Made by a program: the position numbers and the translations under genes. A DNA stretch of 64,000 bases from Yponomeuta sedellus (taxonomy: Eukaryota > Arthropoda > Insecta > Lepidoptera > Yponomeutidae): contig OW203732.1 in NCBI GenBank assembly GCA_934045075.1, forward strand, positions 20,563,889 to 20,627,888, written 5' to 3'. Under the pieces are notes generated by a model. It saw nothing but the letters and a program-made list of their open reading frames with translations. It was not told the DNA's origin and searched no databases. Shown piece by piece: positions 21,116 to 32,073 of the stretch; within the stretch, counting starts at the first letter, position 1; every line of letters begins with the position of its first letter.

Positions 21116-21877
21116 CTGAATTGAATAGCCATTAAATCCATTCAACTTGACCGTAGCCCAAGGCGTGGACACGTTCCTACCTCTTTGCGGGGCAGCAACC
21201 GACACGCCATGAATATTAGAGTCGTCAGTGATTGTGCTGAAATATTCACGCGCCGGGCTAGAGAGTCGCGAATTTACGCTTTTTTATTATTTCCAGTTGT
21301 GCCTCCGTTGGGCTGATGTATGTACCAGTTTTGGGTAGCCGATCTTCTGCTAAGACTGGGATTATAAAACTGCAAAAACCTTTCTGGACTTTTCATTGCT
21401 GGCGGCTATACAGCGAGGCAATGCCGCCAGCCTTCTCGGTACTTTACCGATCGACTGCAATCTGGCTCAAATATTTTTTTTTATTAGTTTTAGGTTAAGT
21501 TTAATTTTTATCTTTTAAATTATTTTTTATTTTATTCTTTGTAGACTTTTAGTCCGGATCTACTTACGGGTGTTGTTATATCGGAAAAGTCCGACCAGGT
21601 TTCGCCCCGATTCGCAGAGCTTAATCATGGTGAGCAGAGACGGAGTCGTCGCGTCGTCGGTTGCTCGTCTCACACTAAAACGTAGTGATTACTGGCACAG
21701 ACACAGCTCACGACATCTTCGTTCTTGCAGTGTCGTTTTCGATATTCACTATCACTGCACTTTCGTAGAGCCGGTTGCCGAAAAAGGTAGGTTGTGCTTA
21801 CGAAAGTTTTAGTTCAAAAATATTTTATTCTTTTATAGGTAATTTTGTGTTTTTTCTTATAATTTTCTATTTTTTTA
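21116..21877. other. Intergenic, no gene
   Basis: No domain in the short ORFs; AT-rich toward the microsatellite. Confidence 0.35.
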
Positions 21878-22185
21878 ATGAATGAATGAATGAATGGAGG
21901 GAGGGAGGGAGGGAGGGACGGACGGACGGACGGACGGACGGACGGACGGACGGACGGACGGACAAACGAACGAACGAACGAACGAACGAACGAACGAACG
22001 AACGAACGAACGAAGGAACGAACGAACGAACGAACGAACGAACGAACGAACGAACGAACGAACGAACGAACGAACGAACGAACGAACGAACGAACGAACG
22101 AACGAACGAACGAACGAACGAACGAACGAACGAACGAACGAACGAACGAATGGATGGATGGATGGATTAATGAATAAATATTATA
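21878..22185 (+). repeat. Stacked tetranucleotide array (GAAT/GGAG/GGAC/GAAC/GGAT)
   Basis: Consecutive blocks of related 4-mers: AATG, then GGAG, GGAC (21917-21963), GAAC (21964-22150) and GGAT. All three forward frames stay open because the unit has no stop. These are not genes. Confidence 0.95.
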
Positions 22186-22254
22186 TTGAATAAATAAACT
22201 TGGGAAAAAATAAAAGGGAAAAAAAGACTTCTCAAGTGAGTCGGGAATTAAATT

Positions 22255-22650
22255 ATGGTGTATAGTGAGCTACGTACGCTGCGGCGCACGCACGTGCGAC
22301 GTAGACAATTGTGTCTGCCCTGCTCTGCGTCTCGTTGTAGTGCCGGCACAGATTTCTGCGCGACGCGAGCACGTCGAGGCGTGTTTAGTAACAATTTTGT
22401 TGCAATAACAGAACATTTAATTGAATTAGTTCGCTGTGAACCTTGTTTGCATGATACCAATCATCCAGACTATTCAAACAAGACATTGAAAGAGTTGTTA
22501 TGGGTGAGAGTTGCCTGCCAAGAAATGGAGCGAATAGTTGCGTCGCAGCATGCGGAGGGGGCCTATGTCTGCATCAACTGCCCTACCCTGTACTGAACTG
22601 TGCTGCGCTGTGCTGCGTCGCCTGCGTCTCAACATGCGCCCACTCTATCG
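22255..22650 (+). mobile_element. TIR element related to 14936-15429, with captured coding middle
   Basis: Ends shared with the 14936 element: GAGCTACGTACGCTGC, TGTCTGCCCTGCTCTGCGT on the left and GAATAGTTGCGTCGCAGCAT to AACATGCGCCCA on the right. The interior holds a MADF segment not found in the other copy. Confidence 0.65.
22390..22530 (+). pseudogene. MADF-domain fragment (N-terminal half)
   Basis: The frame encodes the signature of a MADF domain: an opening helix ITEHLIELVRCEPCL, the HxDY motif NHPDYSN, then KELLW and VRVACQEM. This matches the Myb/SANT-like DNA-binding fold up to its second helix. The rest of the domain is replaced by element terminal sequence. MADF proteins occur as host transcription factors and as the DNA-binding partner of PIF/Harbinger transposases. 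Its position inside a TIR element favours the second (inference). GTGAGAG after KELLW could be a splice donor, but the reading continues as MADF past it. Confidence 0.7.
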
Positions 22651-24262
22651 ACGTATCGACGAGTGGTAGCACCCTCAAATTTCCCACAATATTCCCGATA
22701 GACTTTACGCGTCGAGACGCGGCTAGATTTGTCTGTGCCAAAGACGTGCTCCAGATTAGGGATAAGAAATTCAAACCCAATTTACTTTCATGTTTTTCTC
22801 GTTTGAGATTAAAGAGGGTTCTTTTTTACGTCACAAAGTAAAAACACAACTAATTTTCCTTTGACTTCGGTCCTACCAATATCTAGAAAACCTTTTACAA
22901 GATCATGACTGTAAGCGAAGCACCTACTCTACTCTAAGAATACTCTAGCTAATATAACAGACGTCACTTTCAAGATTTCTTCCAACCCTTTGAATCTGCT
23001 ACTAAGTAGGTGCTGTGGAATTTTTTAAACTTTCCCTCATGGCTTCGTCGCCGAAGCGGAAAATTCTAAGGTTACAGTACACTGCTACCTTGAGCTCCGA
23101 ACAATTTATGGCATTCCATATTTCGGATTGGTTGCCGCACGAACGACATAATTGCGTTCCCGCAATTGTCAAATAGGACAACTAGTAAATGAAAACGATG
23201 GACACTTACGGACACTACTGATACCGGAAAAAAATGTAAACACTTTTGTCTAAAGTGCTTAAATTGTATTAACTTAGCGTAATTTCATGCAATGTTGTGG
23301 ATTAAAATGTATATGTTTTGATATAATCTTAATAAAGACCTGCAACCTTTTTAAAATTAATAATGAAATTTTGTTAATGTTGGTTATAAGTGGGAGTTAT
23401 AAGTATAAGTTATATTTATATCTTATAAGTATAATTTATAAGTTATAAGTATAGGAATCAGAGCTTATCAAATAAAAATATTCCTTATTATGGTGCCTTC
23501 TTTGCTATTCTATACAAAAAGAACCTCGTGTTCTATGTACATTAACAGTCTTTTTATATACAATTAACGACTGCCAGTTGACCAAAGTTCACACAACTGA
23601 CAACAGTTAACAATGGATTAACAGCGATTTTAATTTTGCGAGAAACTGGGCTACTTACTGGAAAGATAACACTCGCGAAGTCAACTTAGTCGTGGACGTT
23701 CAGAGGGTTATTTTGAATCTGTCATCTGTCCTAGACCCTAGGTTAGGTCCAAGTGGCTGAGAAGATACTTGTTTCTAGTATAAAAAAGTAGTTGGATACT
23801 AAAGAAGCTTTCTAATATTTTATTATTATTATTATTATTATTAATACTTTATTGCACCATAAAATTGTACAATGCGGCGAACTTATTTTCACCTCTGTTT
23901 CCACTTTGTACACCAAACTTTCTTGACGTGCAAAATTTGTCTGTGAACCAAATATGACGGGAGACTGATTGTCATCTCAGATGCGAAGGCGGCAGTGTAT
24001 CGCTACCACGGAAGAAAGTTCCCGGAAAATGTACCGACAATTTATGTTACTCCGCAGCGAAGTAAAACACCATGAAAGAACCCCACCGCACGCCTTCCAT
24101 TCATACATTACGTAGCCCTCCGTTGTCGCGGAGAAAGCGAGCCTCAGACGTTTCTGTAAATTGAAAGTCCTGACGTTTTATGAGGTTTGAACGGCGAGTT
24201 TTTTTTGTGTTGTGAAGCATTGCAGTCGTAATTTTGCTACAGGTAGAGGAGACATGGAGTAT
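22651..24262. other. Intergenic, no gene
   Basis: No coding signal. 23600-23655 shares a short repeat with 11690-11745. 23821-23842 is a (TTA)n run. 23500-23580 carries no recognised element. Confidence 0.4.
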
Positions 24263-24646
24263 AGGCCTGCGCAGACGAGGGAATATACCCCGGGTACTTT
24301 TTTGTCCGTCGATATAGATCTCTTATAAATTGTATCGAATAACGCACACGATGGAGAAGTACCCCGCACAAAAGTCCCTCCAGTTACCGAGGACATCAAG
24401 AGACTGGTCTGGACAAAAGTTCGGTGTTTTCTTTTAGAACGCCTTTCCTTTTTCAATTTCATGTAAATAACAACACAATGTAATCTCATAATATTTGCTT
24501 CCATAGCGTACGCTTCACTCAATTCCCGGGGAACAAATGACCACACACCGCATGCGTTGAGTTCGCGATAAGTACTCGGAGGACATTTTTTGCAATTCAG
24601 GGACTTTTGGCCCTCGGGGACAAAAGTCCCTCGTCTGCGCAGGCCT
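24263..24646. mobile_element. MITE with AGGCCTGCGCAGACGAGGGA ends, copy 2
   Basis: The 20 bp terminal inverted repeats are perfect. Interior homologous to 10029-10413, with the same internal ACAACACAATGTAATCT and CATAGCGTACGCTTCACTCA. Confidence 0.85.
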
Positions 24647-24649
24647 TAA

Positions 24650-24709
24650 ACGTGTTCTTGAGTGGAGACCGCGACTCGGCAAACGTAGTGTGGACCTCCT
24701 CCGACCAGG
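24650..24709 (+). repeat. LINE 3' tail, left half, split by insertion
   Basis: GAGTGGAGACCGCGACTCGG to CCTCCGACCAGG; it continues at 25250. Confidence 0.75.
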
Positions 24710-25249
24710 AGCTCTATTTTTGAATCACTCGTCTCGCGTCGAGCGCTCGATTTCTACTGATTTTCGTTCGACATACGAAATTCCGTATTTTAGAATCACT
24801 CGACTGCAACGAATGGTCCTTACCACTTGTCTCGTATGCCGATCGATAGATTAATTGTCAAAATTTGTGTTAATTTCAAATCGAGGAGTTTGTGCTTTTG
24901 TGCCGAATTGATTTTTTGTTTCGACATTTTCGAACAAAAACAAACCAAAGTGTTATTATTTACGATATATGACTAGTGTTTTGTTTGTTTTGCAACTAAA
25001 GGCAAAGATTTTTCATCTAAACAGCCAATAAAACGAAATATTTTACGTTCCGTTTCCGTTAGAGTAGTTTCCGGTTTTTGTAATTTTTGCGTGGAACGGA
25101 TAAAATACAATACTTCAAATTGTACTGGCAACACTTCAGGCGAACGATTCAAAAATATGAAAAAACGAGATCATGCGACTTAGAAGACGAGTGTGACTTA
25201 TGTCGCATTCGACAATACAATTTCATACGAGTGATTCAAAAATAGAGCT
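24710..25249. mobile_element. 540-bp TIR element with 5-bp target duplication
   Basis: Inverted ends AGCTCTATTTTTGAATCACT (at least 23 bp, perfect) interrupt a LINE tail whose intact copies show the empty site. CCAGG is duplicated at 24705-24709 and 25250-25254. Further GAATCACTCG-like motifs occur just inside both ends. There is no ORF. The superfamily is not recognised. Confidence 0.85.
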
Positions 25250-25379
25250 CCAGGTCGGATGATGATCTGCGAAAAACTGCAGGCGGACGCTGGATGCGGC
25301 AAGCTGAAGACATGGTGCTGTGGTGCTCATTAGGGGAGGGCTATGTCCAGCAGTGGGCTAATATAGCCTGAAGAGGGGT

Positions 25380-26494
25380 GGAGACATTTACAAGGTGTAT
25401 TTATAATAATGATATACGTTTATTTCAGACCAATGATCCATAGTTATTTAGTATACGCTTAACGTATGTTAGTGAACATAAAAAAATTTAGACATTAAAA
25501 TAAAAATTACAATGGCATTTGTACCTAATGCGTCAAGATAGGACAGTCGAGCTTTTCCGATATGGTATTTATTACCCCTCATATTGTTACTTTAGACTTA
25601 AAAGAATATTACATGAATTTTCTGCAAGCTAGAACTAATAATGAGTTTCTAAATTATGGTCAGAATGTCTCCTCATTTACAATGTTGTTTGAATTTGTTA
25701 ACCGTTTTCAAAGGACATTTTGACCATGATTTAGAAACCTATTATAGTGCTACTTTGCACATAATGCACAAATATTTTTTTAAATCTAAAATAACAATGT
25801 GTGGCTAAAGTACTAAAATTGAAAAAAACTAAGGTTCGACCGTGTTGGCGTCGGCCAACTCAATTGTCATTTTAATTGTTTATGTTTATCAGACGACAGA
25901 CTTTTTAGCAATTAAAATAGTATAAGAAATATTTTTTCATTGTCGGACCGACGTTTCCTGCCTTCTTTGTTCCGAAATCATGAATATTTACAATCATGAA
26001 TGTTATCCTTGTAAAATCATGACATGATTCTCTAAATTTTTTTTCGTCGCACACACAGACAAACTCGCGCCTCGCCTTTAGTCGCCTTTAGTAATTATTG
26101 TGTTATTCTAAATTATCGTCACACGTTTTGTGAAGACAAATAATCATTTCCCGTATCTATTTCCTTTGTTTCTATACCGGGCTGTAAGGCTCTTTAATGC
26201 ACCAAAATCTTGCTGACGCACCCATGACCCTCAGGCCAATTATTTATGTATGAAAGTAGCGTTGGCAATCCTAAAAAACACCCTCATAAAAAAGCAATCT
26301 AGAGCATCTGTTACAATCACACGGTCCGAAAAAAGTGGAAACCTCACGGGGCCTGCCGCCGGCGATGAAACCATAAACCCTAATGGATTTTAAAGAGAAC
26401 ATATCAAACTTTTAATCGGACCTCGTTTGTTTACCCCAATACGTACACAAAATACCAGGCAAACCTGACCCCTGGAAGTTCATAGGAGCCTCCT
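25380..26494. other. Intergenic, no gene
   Basis: AT-rich. Imperfect inverted arms at about 25634-25666 and 25713-25745 (GTTTCTAAATTATGGTCA-type) may be an old MITE. Confidence 0.4.
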
Positions 26495-26655
26495 CAACGA
26501 CATGGAGAAAGGCAGCTCAAGATTTAATGGTAGTCAAGCGGTATCATGACAGGGCATAGGGAGGTAAAGTTGGGCGTTTTGGCAGCGATTTGGTTTTAAT
26601 TAAATCCCAGCCTCATTCGAAATGTGCTCGCCTCAAGTACGTTTACAAATACTAA
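26495..26655 (+). pseudogene. Possible gypsy-type integrase C-terminal scrap
   Basis: Conceptual reading shows TWRKAAQDL, KRYHDRA and, past a stop, DLVLIKSQPHSK then LKYVYKY. This is the spacing of the region after the integrase core in gypsy-like LTR elements (..A..RYHDRxRR....GDLVL). One stop and a likely frameshift. Confidence 0.4.
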
Positions 26656-26874
26656 GGGCGAGATAAATAGTCGATTCTAAGGACGAGTCTTAGCGAAAGC
26701 ACTTGGTTAAAAATCGACTTGTCTATCATAGACAGTACTTGGCACCCTCTAAGTCGCGAAACTGGGTCTAATTCTTAGCCGAGTCTAAGTACGTATTGAC
26801 CAGTCTTTCCTGTGGGCTAGGCTGACTACGCTGGCAGGATGGTACAGGTGCTGGGAACCTAAAAGCAAAATATT

Positions 26875-27012
26875 ATATTATACCCTTCCACTGTCCGCAT
26901 CATAGTGGGTTAGCTGGAAGAAAATACTATCTAGTATAAAGCTCGCCTTTGTACATATTTGTTTTTAGTGCAATAAAGAATTTTCATTCATTAATTCGTT
27001 CGTTCGTTCGTT
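26875..27012 (+). repeat. LINE 3' tail with short (TTCG)n
   Basis: GCTGGAAGAAAATACTATC to GCAATAAAGAATTTTCATTC, then TTCG repeats. The same tail seeds the array at 35914. Confidence 0.7.
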
Positions 27013-27282
27013 TTACGCCTTAACTCTATTAATGTAACATACCCCGTTTGTAAGCTCTTACCCAACTTAGCACAGTGCGTTAGCTTAGCGCTCGGTAAGG
27101 GCCGTGTTTACTTTTGCAAATTGTTTTTTGTGTAAATTAATGTGGGGACTTTCATCAACGTAGCTTGAGGTATTTTTAGCGTCGTATATCTTCAAAAAGG
27201 TGGGTTTTTTTTTAGCCTTTAGGTCTTCCACGATCGTAGAACGATCTAGAATAATGTGGAGATTACACAAACATACATAACC

Positions 27283-27570
27283 TCACGCCTGTATCCCAGA
27301 GGAGTAGGCAGAGACCGGGGACTGCCACTTTCCACGACCCTGACAGATCACCTTCGCTTCATCAACGTTCATAAGTCGTTGCATGCACGCACGTCGGTTC
27401 CGGGTACTTTTTATCTTCCCTTTTGCTAATCCATCCTTTATTAATTGGTCGATGTATGTCCGCCTGGGACGTCCCTTACCAGCCCTTCCACTCACATTCG
27501 CAACATAATATTTGTTTCGTCAATCTTTCTTCCTTCATCCTCTCCACATGTCCAAACCAACGCAACATTA
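27283..27570 (-). pseudogene. LINE ORF C-terminus (GKGRPRRTYIDQL type)
   Basis: A 70-codon frame (27283-27495) shows GKGRPRRTYIDQLIKDGLAK and NRRACMQRLMNVDEAK, typical of the C-terminal end of an insect LINE ORF2. It is followed by the family 3' tail. A longer decayed copy lies at 42865-43500. Confidence 0.65.
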
Positions 27571-27799
27571 TTGTTGAAATTATCTAATGTATAAAAACTC
27601 GTGTCATACATAACAAAGCAACGTAACGCTTGTATCCCAGAGGCGTAGGCAGAGACCGGGTACTGCTAGTTACCATGATTCTAACAGATCCACATCCACG
27701 TTCAATGCCGTATCACAGTGTTTGTTTGCGAACTTTTTTTTAGCGTTTAGTGTATAATATAACATAAAGGATTGTTGAGATGACAATGTACCTATTCAT

Positions 27800-28623
27800 G
27801 CAACAAATGACCGTACACCGTAGGCGTTGTGTCCTCGACAAGTACTCGGAGGACACTTTTTACTATTCAGGGCGCAGACGAGAGTTTTGTCCCCAAGGGA
27901 CATAACTCTCGTCTGCGCAGGCCTTTACTTTTTCTTTTCGAAACGCAGGAGCTCCTAATATTGGCGCCATTTTGTTTCAGCGATTTCATCTTAGTACCTG
28001 AGACGAGCTGGGCATTACCCCCAATGATGGCACAACCTTATGCTATGGCACTCATTAGGGGAGGGCTATGTCCAGCCGTGGACTAATATAGCCTGAAAAA
28101 GGAGAAGGAAGCTGAGACGAGCAAAGCGCGCTCCGAGTGAAAAAAACCTGAGACAAAAAGACGCCTTTTAAAAACCTATTTAGAGGCTAAAAATTCCACC
28201 CATGCCGGGACTCGAACCCGTGACCCCTGGCTATCCGTGCCAGCGCTCTATCCGGCTTACCGGGACTTACCGGCATCAGTGAAATTTCGAACCTCTTTAC
28301 ACTATTCTCCGTATTACGTACAAAAACCTATTTAGAGGCTAAAAATTCCACCCATGCCGGGACTCGAACCCGTGACCCCTGGCTATCCGTGCCAGCGCTC
28401 TATCCGGCTTACCGGGACTTACCGGCATCAGTGAAATTTCGAACCTCTTTACACTATTCTCCGTATTACGTACAAAAACCTATTTAGAGGCTAAAAATTC
28501 CACCCATGCCGGGACTCGAACCCGTGACCCCTGGCTATCCGTGCCAGCGCTCTATCCGGCTTACCGGGACTTACCGGCATCAGTGAAATTTCGAACCTCT
28601 TTACACTATTCTCCGTATTACGT
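27800..28623. repeat. Composite cassette duplicated from the 10.3-10.8 kb type locus
   Basis: MITE right part (27800-27932), shared flank with LINE tail (27933-28169) and SINE-A array. The whole cassette is bracketed by ACAATGTACCTATTCAT (27783-27799) and a 16/17 match at 28624-28640. Confidence 0.8.
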
Positions 28624-28625
28624 AC
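28170..28625 (-). repeat. Exact 3 x 152-bp tandem array of truncated SINE-A
   Basis: Units start at 28170, 28322 and 28474 and appear identical base for base. Each runs from AAAAACCTATTTAGAGGC through the tRNA-like region to GTATTACGTAC. Confidence 0.95.
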
Positions 28626-28795
28626 AATGTACCTGTTCATCTAGAATAGGAAGAGCGGGGCTTCCTGTCACAGGTGTCTATACACTTAATAGGAAGTCCC
28701 GATCACAGTGTAAAATTAATGTTAAGTTGATAACGAAATAAATATTTTTGTATCTTGTATTTTTTATGAGTTCTATGTTTTATAATAATTATGTA

Positions 28796-29052
28796 CAGTC
28801 TATTTATTCTTACTTGTCCAATTTAGTAAACAAGATTCTAACCTTAAAATTGAGATAAGATGCCTAAACTAGACATTTTTTCGCAAATTCATGAATTATC
28901 ATGAACTATGTTTATGAAATTGGCAGCGTGTTATCTAAAAGAGTGTTCCAAGTTACTTCATTTATGGAAATATGGCAGTTTTGGACTAAAAAGTCACAGT
29001 TTAAGGGTAGAATCTTGTTTACTAAATTGGACAAGTAAGAATAAATAGACTG
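28796..29052. mobile_element. TA-flanked MITE with about 55-bp inverted ends
   Basis: Ends CAGTCTATTTATTCTTACTT, nearly perfect inverted repeats over 55 bp, with TA at 28794-28795 and 29053-29054. Size 257 bp, no ORF; Tc1/mariner-type target. Confidence 0.9.
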
Positions 29053-29357
29053 TAAACTATGTTAATTAAGGACTTTAAAAAGACTAAGTTTGGAGTCTTT
29101 TTGTCCATTTTTCTCCGTAATGATCCAGATTTGTTGGTTTTTTCCAGGTGTACAATAAATAATATTCTCATCTTATCTTATTTTGAAATGGACACCTAGT
29201 CTGCATTGTAACGTTCATTAAGCCGCAGCTTTTGCGCTGCTTCGAATAAAACCTTTTCATTTCATATTTGGCAGGTCTGAGAATAGATCGTAGGCTAATG
29301 AATATGGCGAAACAACGTTTTCCTGGATCAGCAGGTATTTCTTAACAATAATAAGGT

Positions 29358-29508
29358 AAATTATAGTGTAGGACGCCCTCCGACTAGGTGGGATGTCGAT
29401 CTGCGAAAAACTCCAGGCAGATGCTGGATGCGGCAAGCTGAAGACAGGGCGCTATGGCGCTCATTAGGGGAGGGCTATGTCCAGCAGTGGACTAGTATAG
29501 CCTGACGA
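29358..29508 (+). repeat. RTE-type LINE 3' tail
   Basis: GTAGGACGCCCTCCGACTAG to GGACTAGTATAGCCTGACG. Confidence 0.75.
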
Positions 29509-29637
29509 CAATAAGGTAAATATACGGCCTACCACTTATTCTGAGACTTGCTAAATATAAACTACAAAAATACATGAAAATCGGTGAAGCCGTTTCGGAA
29601 GAGTTCGACAGTACGAGAATTTATATATATCAGATTC

Positions 29638-29995
29638 GATATCAACCCTTGTATGTCCCCAATGCTGGTGCACGATTCACTTCCTGCATCGCATGAAGGT
29701 TAGGCCATACTCCACCACGGGGGCCAAGTCTGGGTTGGTGGAGAATTGTAAGACAGAGGCGGGCCTTACTGTCAGAAGTTATCAAGCCGCCGATAGGGCC
29801 TCCGACGACTGCCATTACATGACAGCCGGCACCAACGGCTTAGCGTGCCTTGCGAAGCACGGAAGCGCTCGGAAAAATTCCACTAGCGGTAGTCACAGGA
29901 CGGTCACCCATCCTTCACTTGGCTGCGCCTGTTGCTTCTGAACTCAAATGATTGATTCCAAGTACTTGATTTGACCAGGCCACTAGCGCTTCATC
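29638..29995 (-). mobile_element. 5S-derived SINE
   Basis: Full span with a small internal deletion around 29805 (CCTCCGACGACTGCC). Confidence 0.8.
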
Positions 29996-30335
29996 AGATA
30001 TTTCCGTAAAGATTTTGAGAATATTTCCGTAAAGATGTTTGACCTCAGAACGCATTGAATTTAAAACAAAATTCCTCGGTATAAAACGCAAAGCTAAGCG
30101 TTTAGGATTAATACCTCTGTTATTCATTCAACTTTATCGATGAGATTAAGGAAAACTCATAACGGAAATTTAATCAAATTCCAAGAAGCGGTTGAACCAC
30201 GCCTGAACTTGGGGCCAACTTTAGCCTCCCCAAACTGGGTGACTATCAGCAGACAATCGCTTCCTTAATTGACAATTTGTGTTGAGAGTATGCGGTGTTT
30301 GATCCCTAAGTGAATATGACATTAATATACCAACT

Positions 30336-30692
30336 AAAGCGCTCGTGGCCTAGTGCAACCGATGATTGGAATCAATCACTTGCGTTACGCAACAACATAC
30401 GCGGTCAGATACTGGATGGGTGACCATCTCGTGACTTAACCACTAGTGGCATATTTTTCCGAGCGCATCCGTGCTTCGCAAGTTACTTTAAGCCGTTGGT
30501 GCCGGCTGTAATGCAATGGCAGTCGTTAAGCCATGTTAGATGCCTTATGGGCGGCTTGATAACTTCTGACAGTAAGGCCACTCTCTTACAGTTATAAACT
30601 CGGACTTGGCCCCCGTGGTGGAGGGTAGCCTAACCTTCCTGCAATGCAGGAAGAAACTCGTGCCTCAGCAGTGGGGACTTACAAAGGTTTGA
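30336..30692 (+). mobile_element. 5S-derived SINE
   Basis: From AAGCGCTCGTGGCCTAG to GTGGGGACTTACAAAGG, followed by a (GATA)n-like tail. Confidence 0.8.
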
Positions 30693-30956
30693 GATCGATA
30701 GGTAGATAGATAGAGAGCACTTTATTGTACTTAAATATGGAAATTACACAGATATTTCTTAAACTAAGAGTACAGACGGCGGCCTTATCACTAAAAGTGA
30801 TCTCTCCCAGACAACCTTTGGATGGACTGGACTAATATATTGAAGTATATTGAAGAAGGAAGTAGATGTACAAATATACAAGATTATTACAGAGGTATAA
30901 ATGAATACATGGCTAAACAACAGTGTACATAAAGTTATCAACAGATAAATACAAAT

Positions 30957-31088
<132 letters not shown>

Positions 31089-31509
31089 TATAAATACATT
31101 AACACTTCACAGAAGATACATATTGAAAGGACATAACAAAAAACACAAGCTACCCAATAATATACGTGCCTAGGGGGCTACCTGCATAAGTAGGCAGTAT
31201 ATGGTTAGTTCGACCAGAGATTTCTGCACTTAGCCTCATAGTTGAGTCATTGTACGAAGCAAGTGCTGAAGGTATGTTAATACTTCAGACGGTAGGGTTT
31301 CCTAACGATGTTTTCCTTGAAGTAAGCGAGTGGTATTGCTACTACAACCATTGAATTTGAATTCAATGCTACAACTTCACAAATCCATGCCGTGCGACTA
31401 GGTATCTAGTCTACGTAGACATTAGCCATGTTACATTAATTAAGCAAATTACATGAGTAATTCGATTATGAATCATGAATAATACATCGATAGTATACCA
31501 GTCTTCAAT

Positions 31510-31925
31510 TTTCGATTTCAACCCTATATGTCCCTACTTCTGGGGTACGGGTCTCTTCCTGCGTTGCAGGAAGGTAAGGCGATACTCCACCACGGGGGCC
31601 AAGTCCGGGTTGGTGGATTGTTGTAAGACAGTAGCGGGCCTTACTGTCAGAAGTTATCAAGCCGCCTCTGACATGGCTTAACGACTACCATTAGATGACA
31701 GTCGGCAGATAGGCGTATTACACCGTAAATGTAACGTTGTGAACTTACAGTCGCTCACTGTGAAGGAAAACATCGTGAGGAAACCTAAGTGTCTGAGGTG
31801 TTCAAGCGCTTGAAATTGCCAATCCGGGATGGGCACGTATGGTTATTAATCTCATACTCTCAGAGACAGAGAGATCTCTCTCTGAAAGAAGGCCTGTGCC
31901 CTGCAGTGGGATATTTATAGGCTAC
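31510..31925. repeat. 5S-derived SINE fragment (-) joined to SINE body (+)
   Basis: 31510-31710 is the 3' two thirds of the 5S-derived SINE. 31740-31925 is the GAAGGAAAACATCGTGAGGA to GTGCCCTGCAGTGG body. Confidence 0.65.
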
Positions 31926-32073
31926 ATAAATAAAATATATAATCTACGCATATAAGCAAGCAGCTTCGTACGTAGCCCAAACGAAACCGACTCGATTTTA
32001 TGTCAAAACAGAACAGCTCAGTTTTATAAACATATCAATATTTTATTCATACTCAACCTCGTGAGACCCAAGC

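Noticed and set aside
21886..22193. Three overlapping ORFs rich in Asn-Glu-Arg-Thr
   Set aside because: Translation of a tetranucleotide microsatellite with no stop codon.
28170..28625. CRISPR-like array of regular repeats
   Set aside because: The units are contiguous copies of a SINE fragment without spacers, in a eukaryotic genome.
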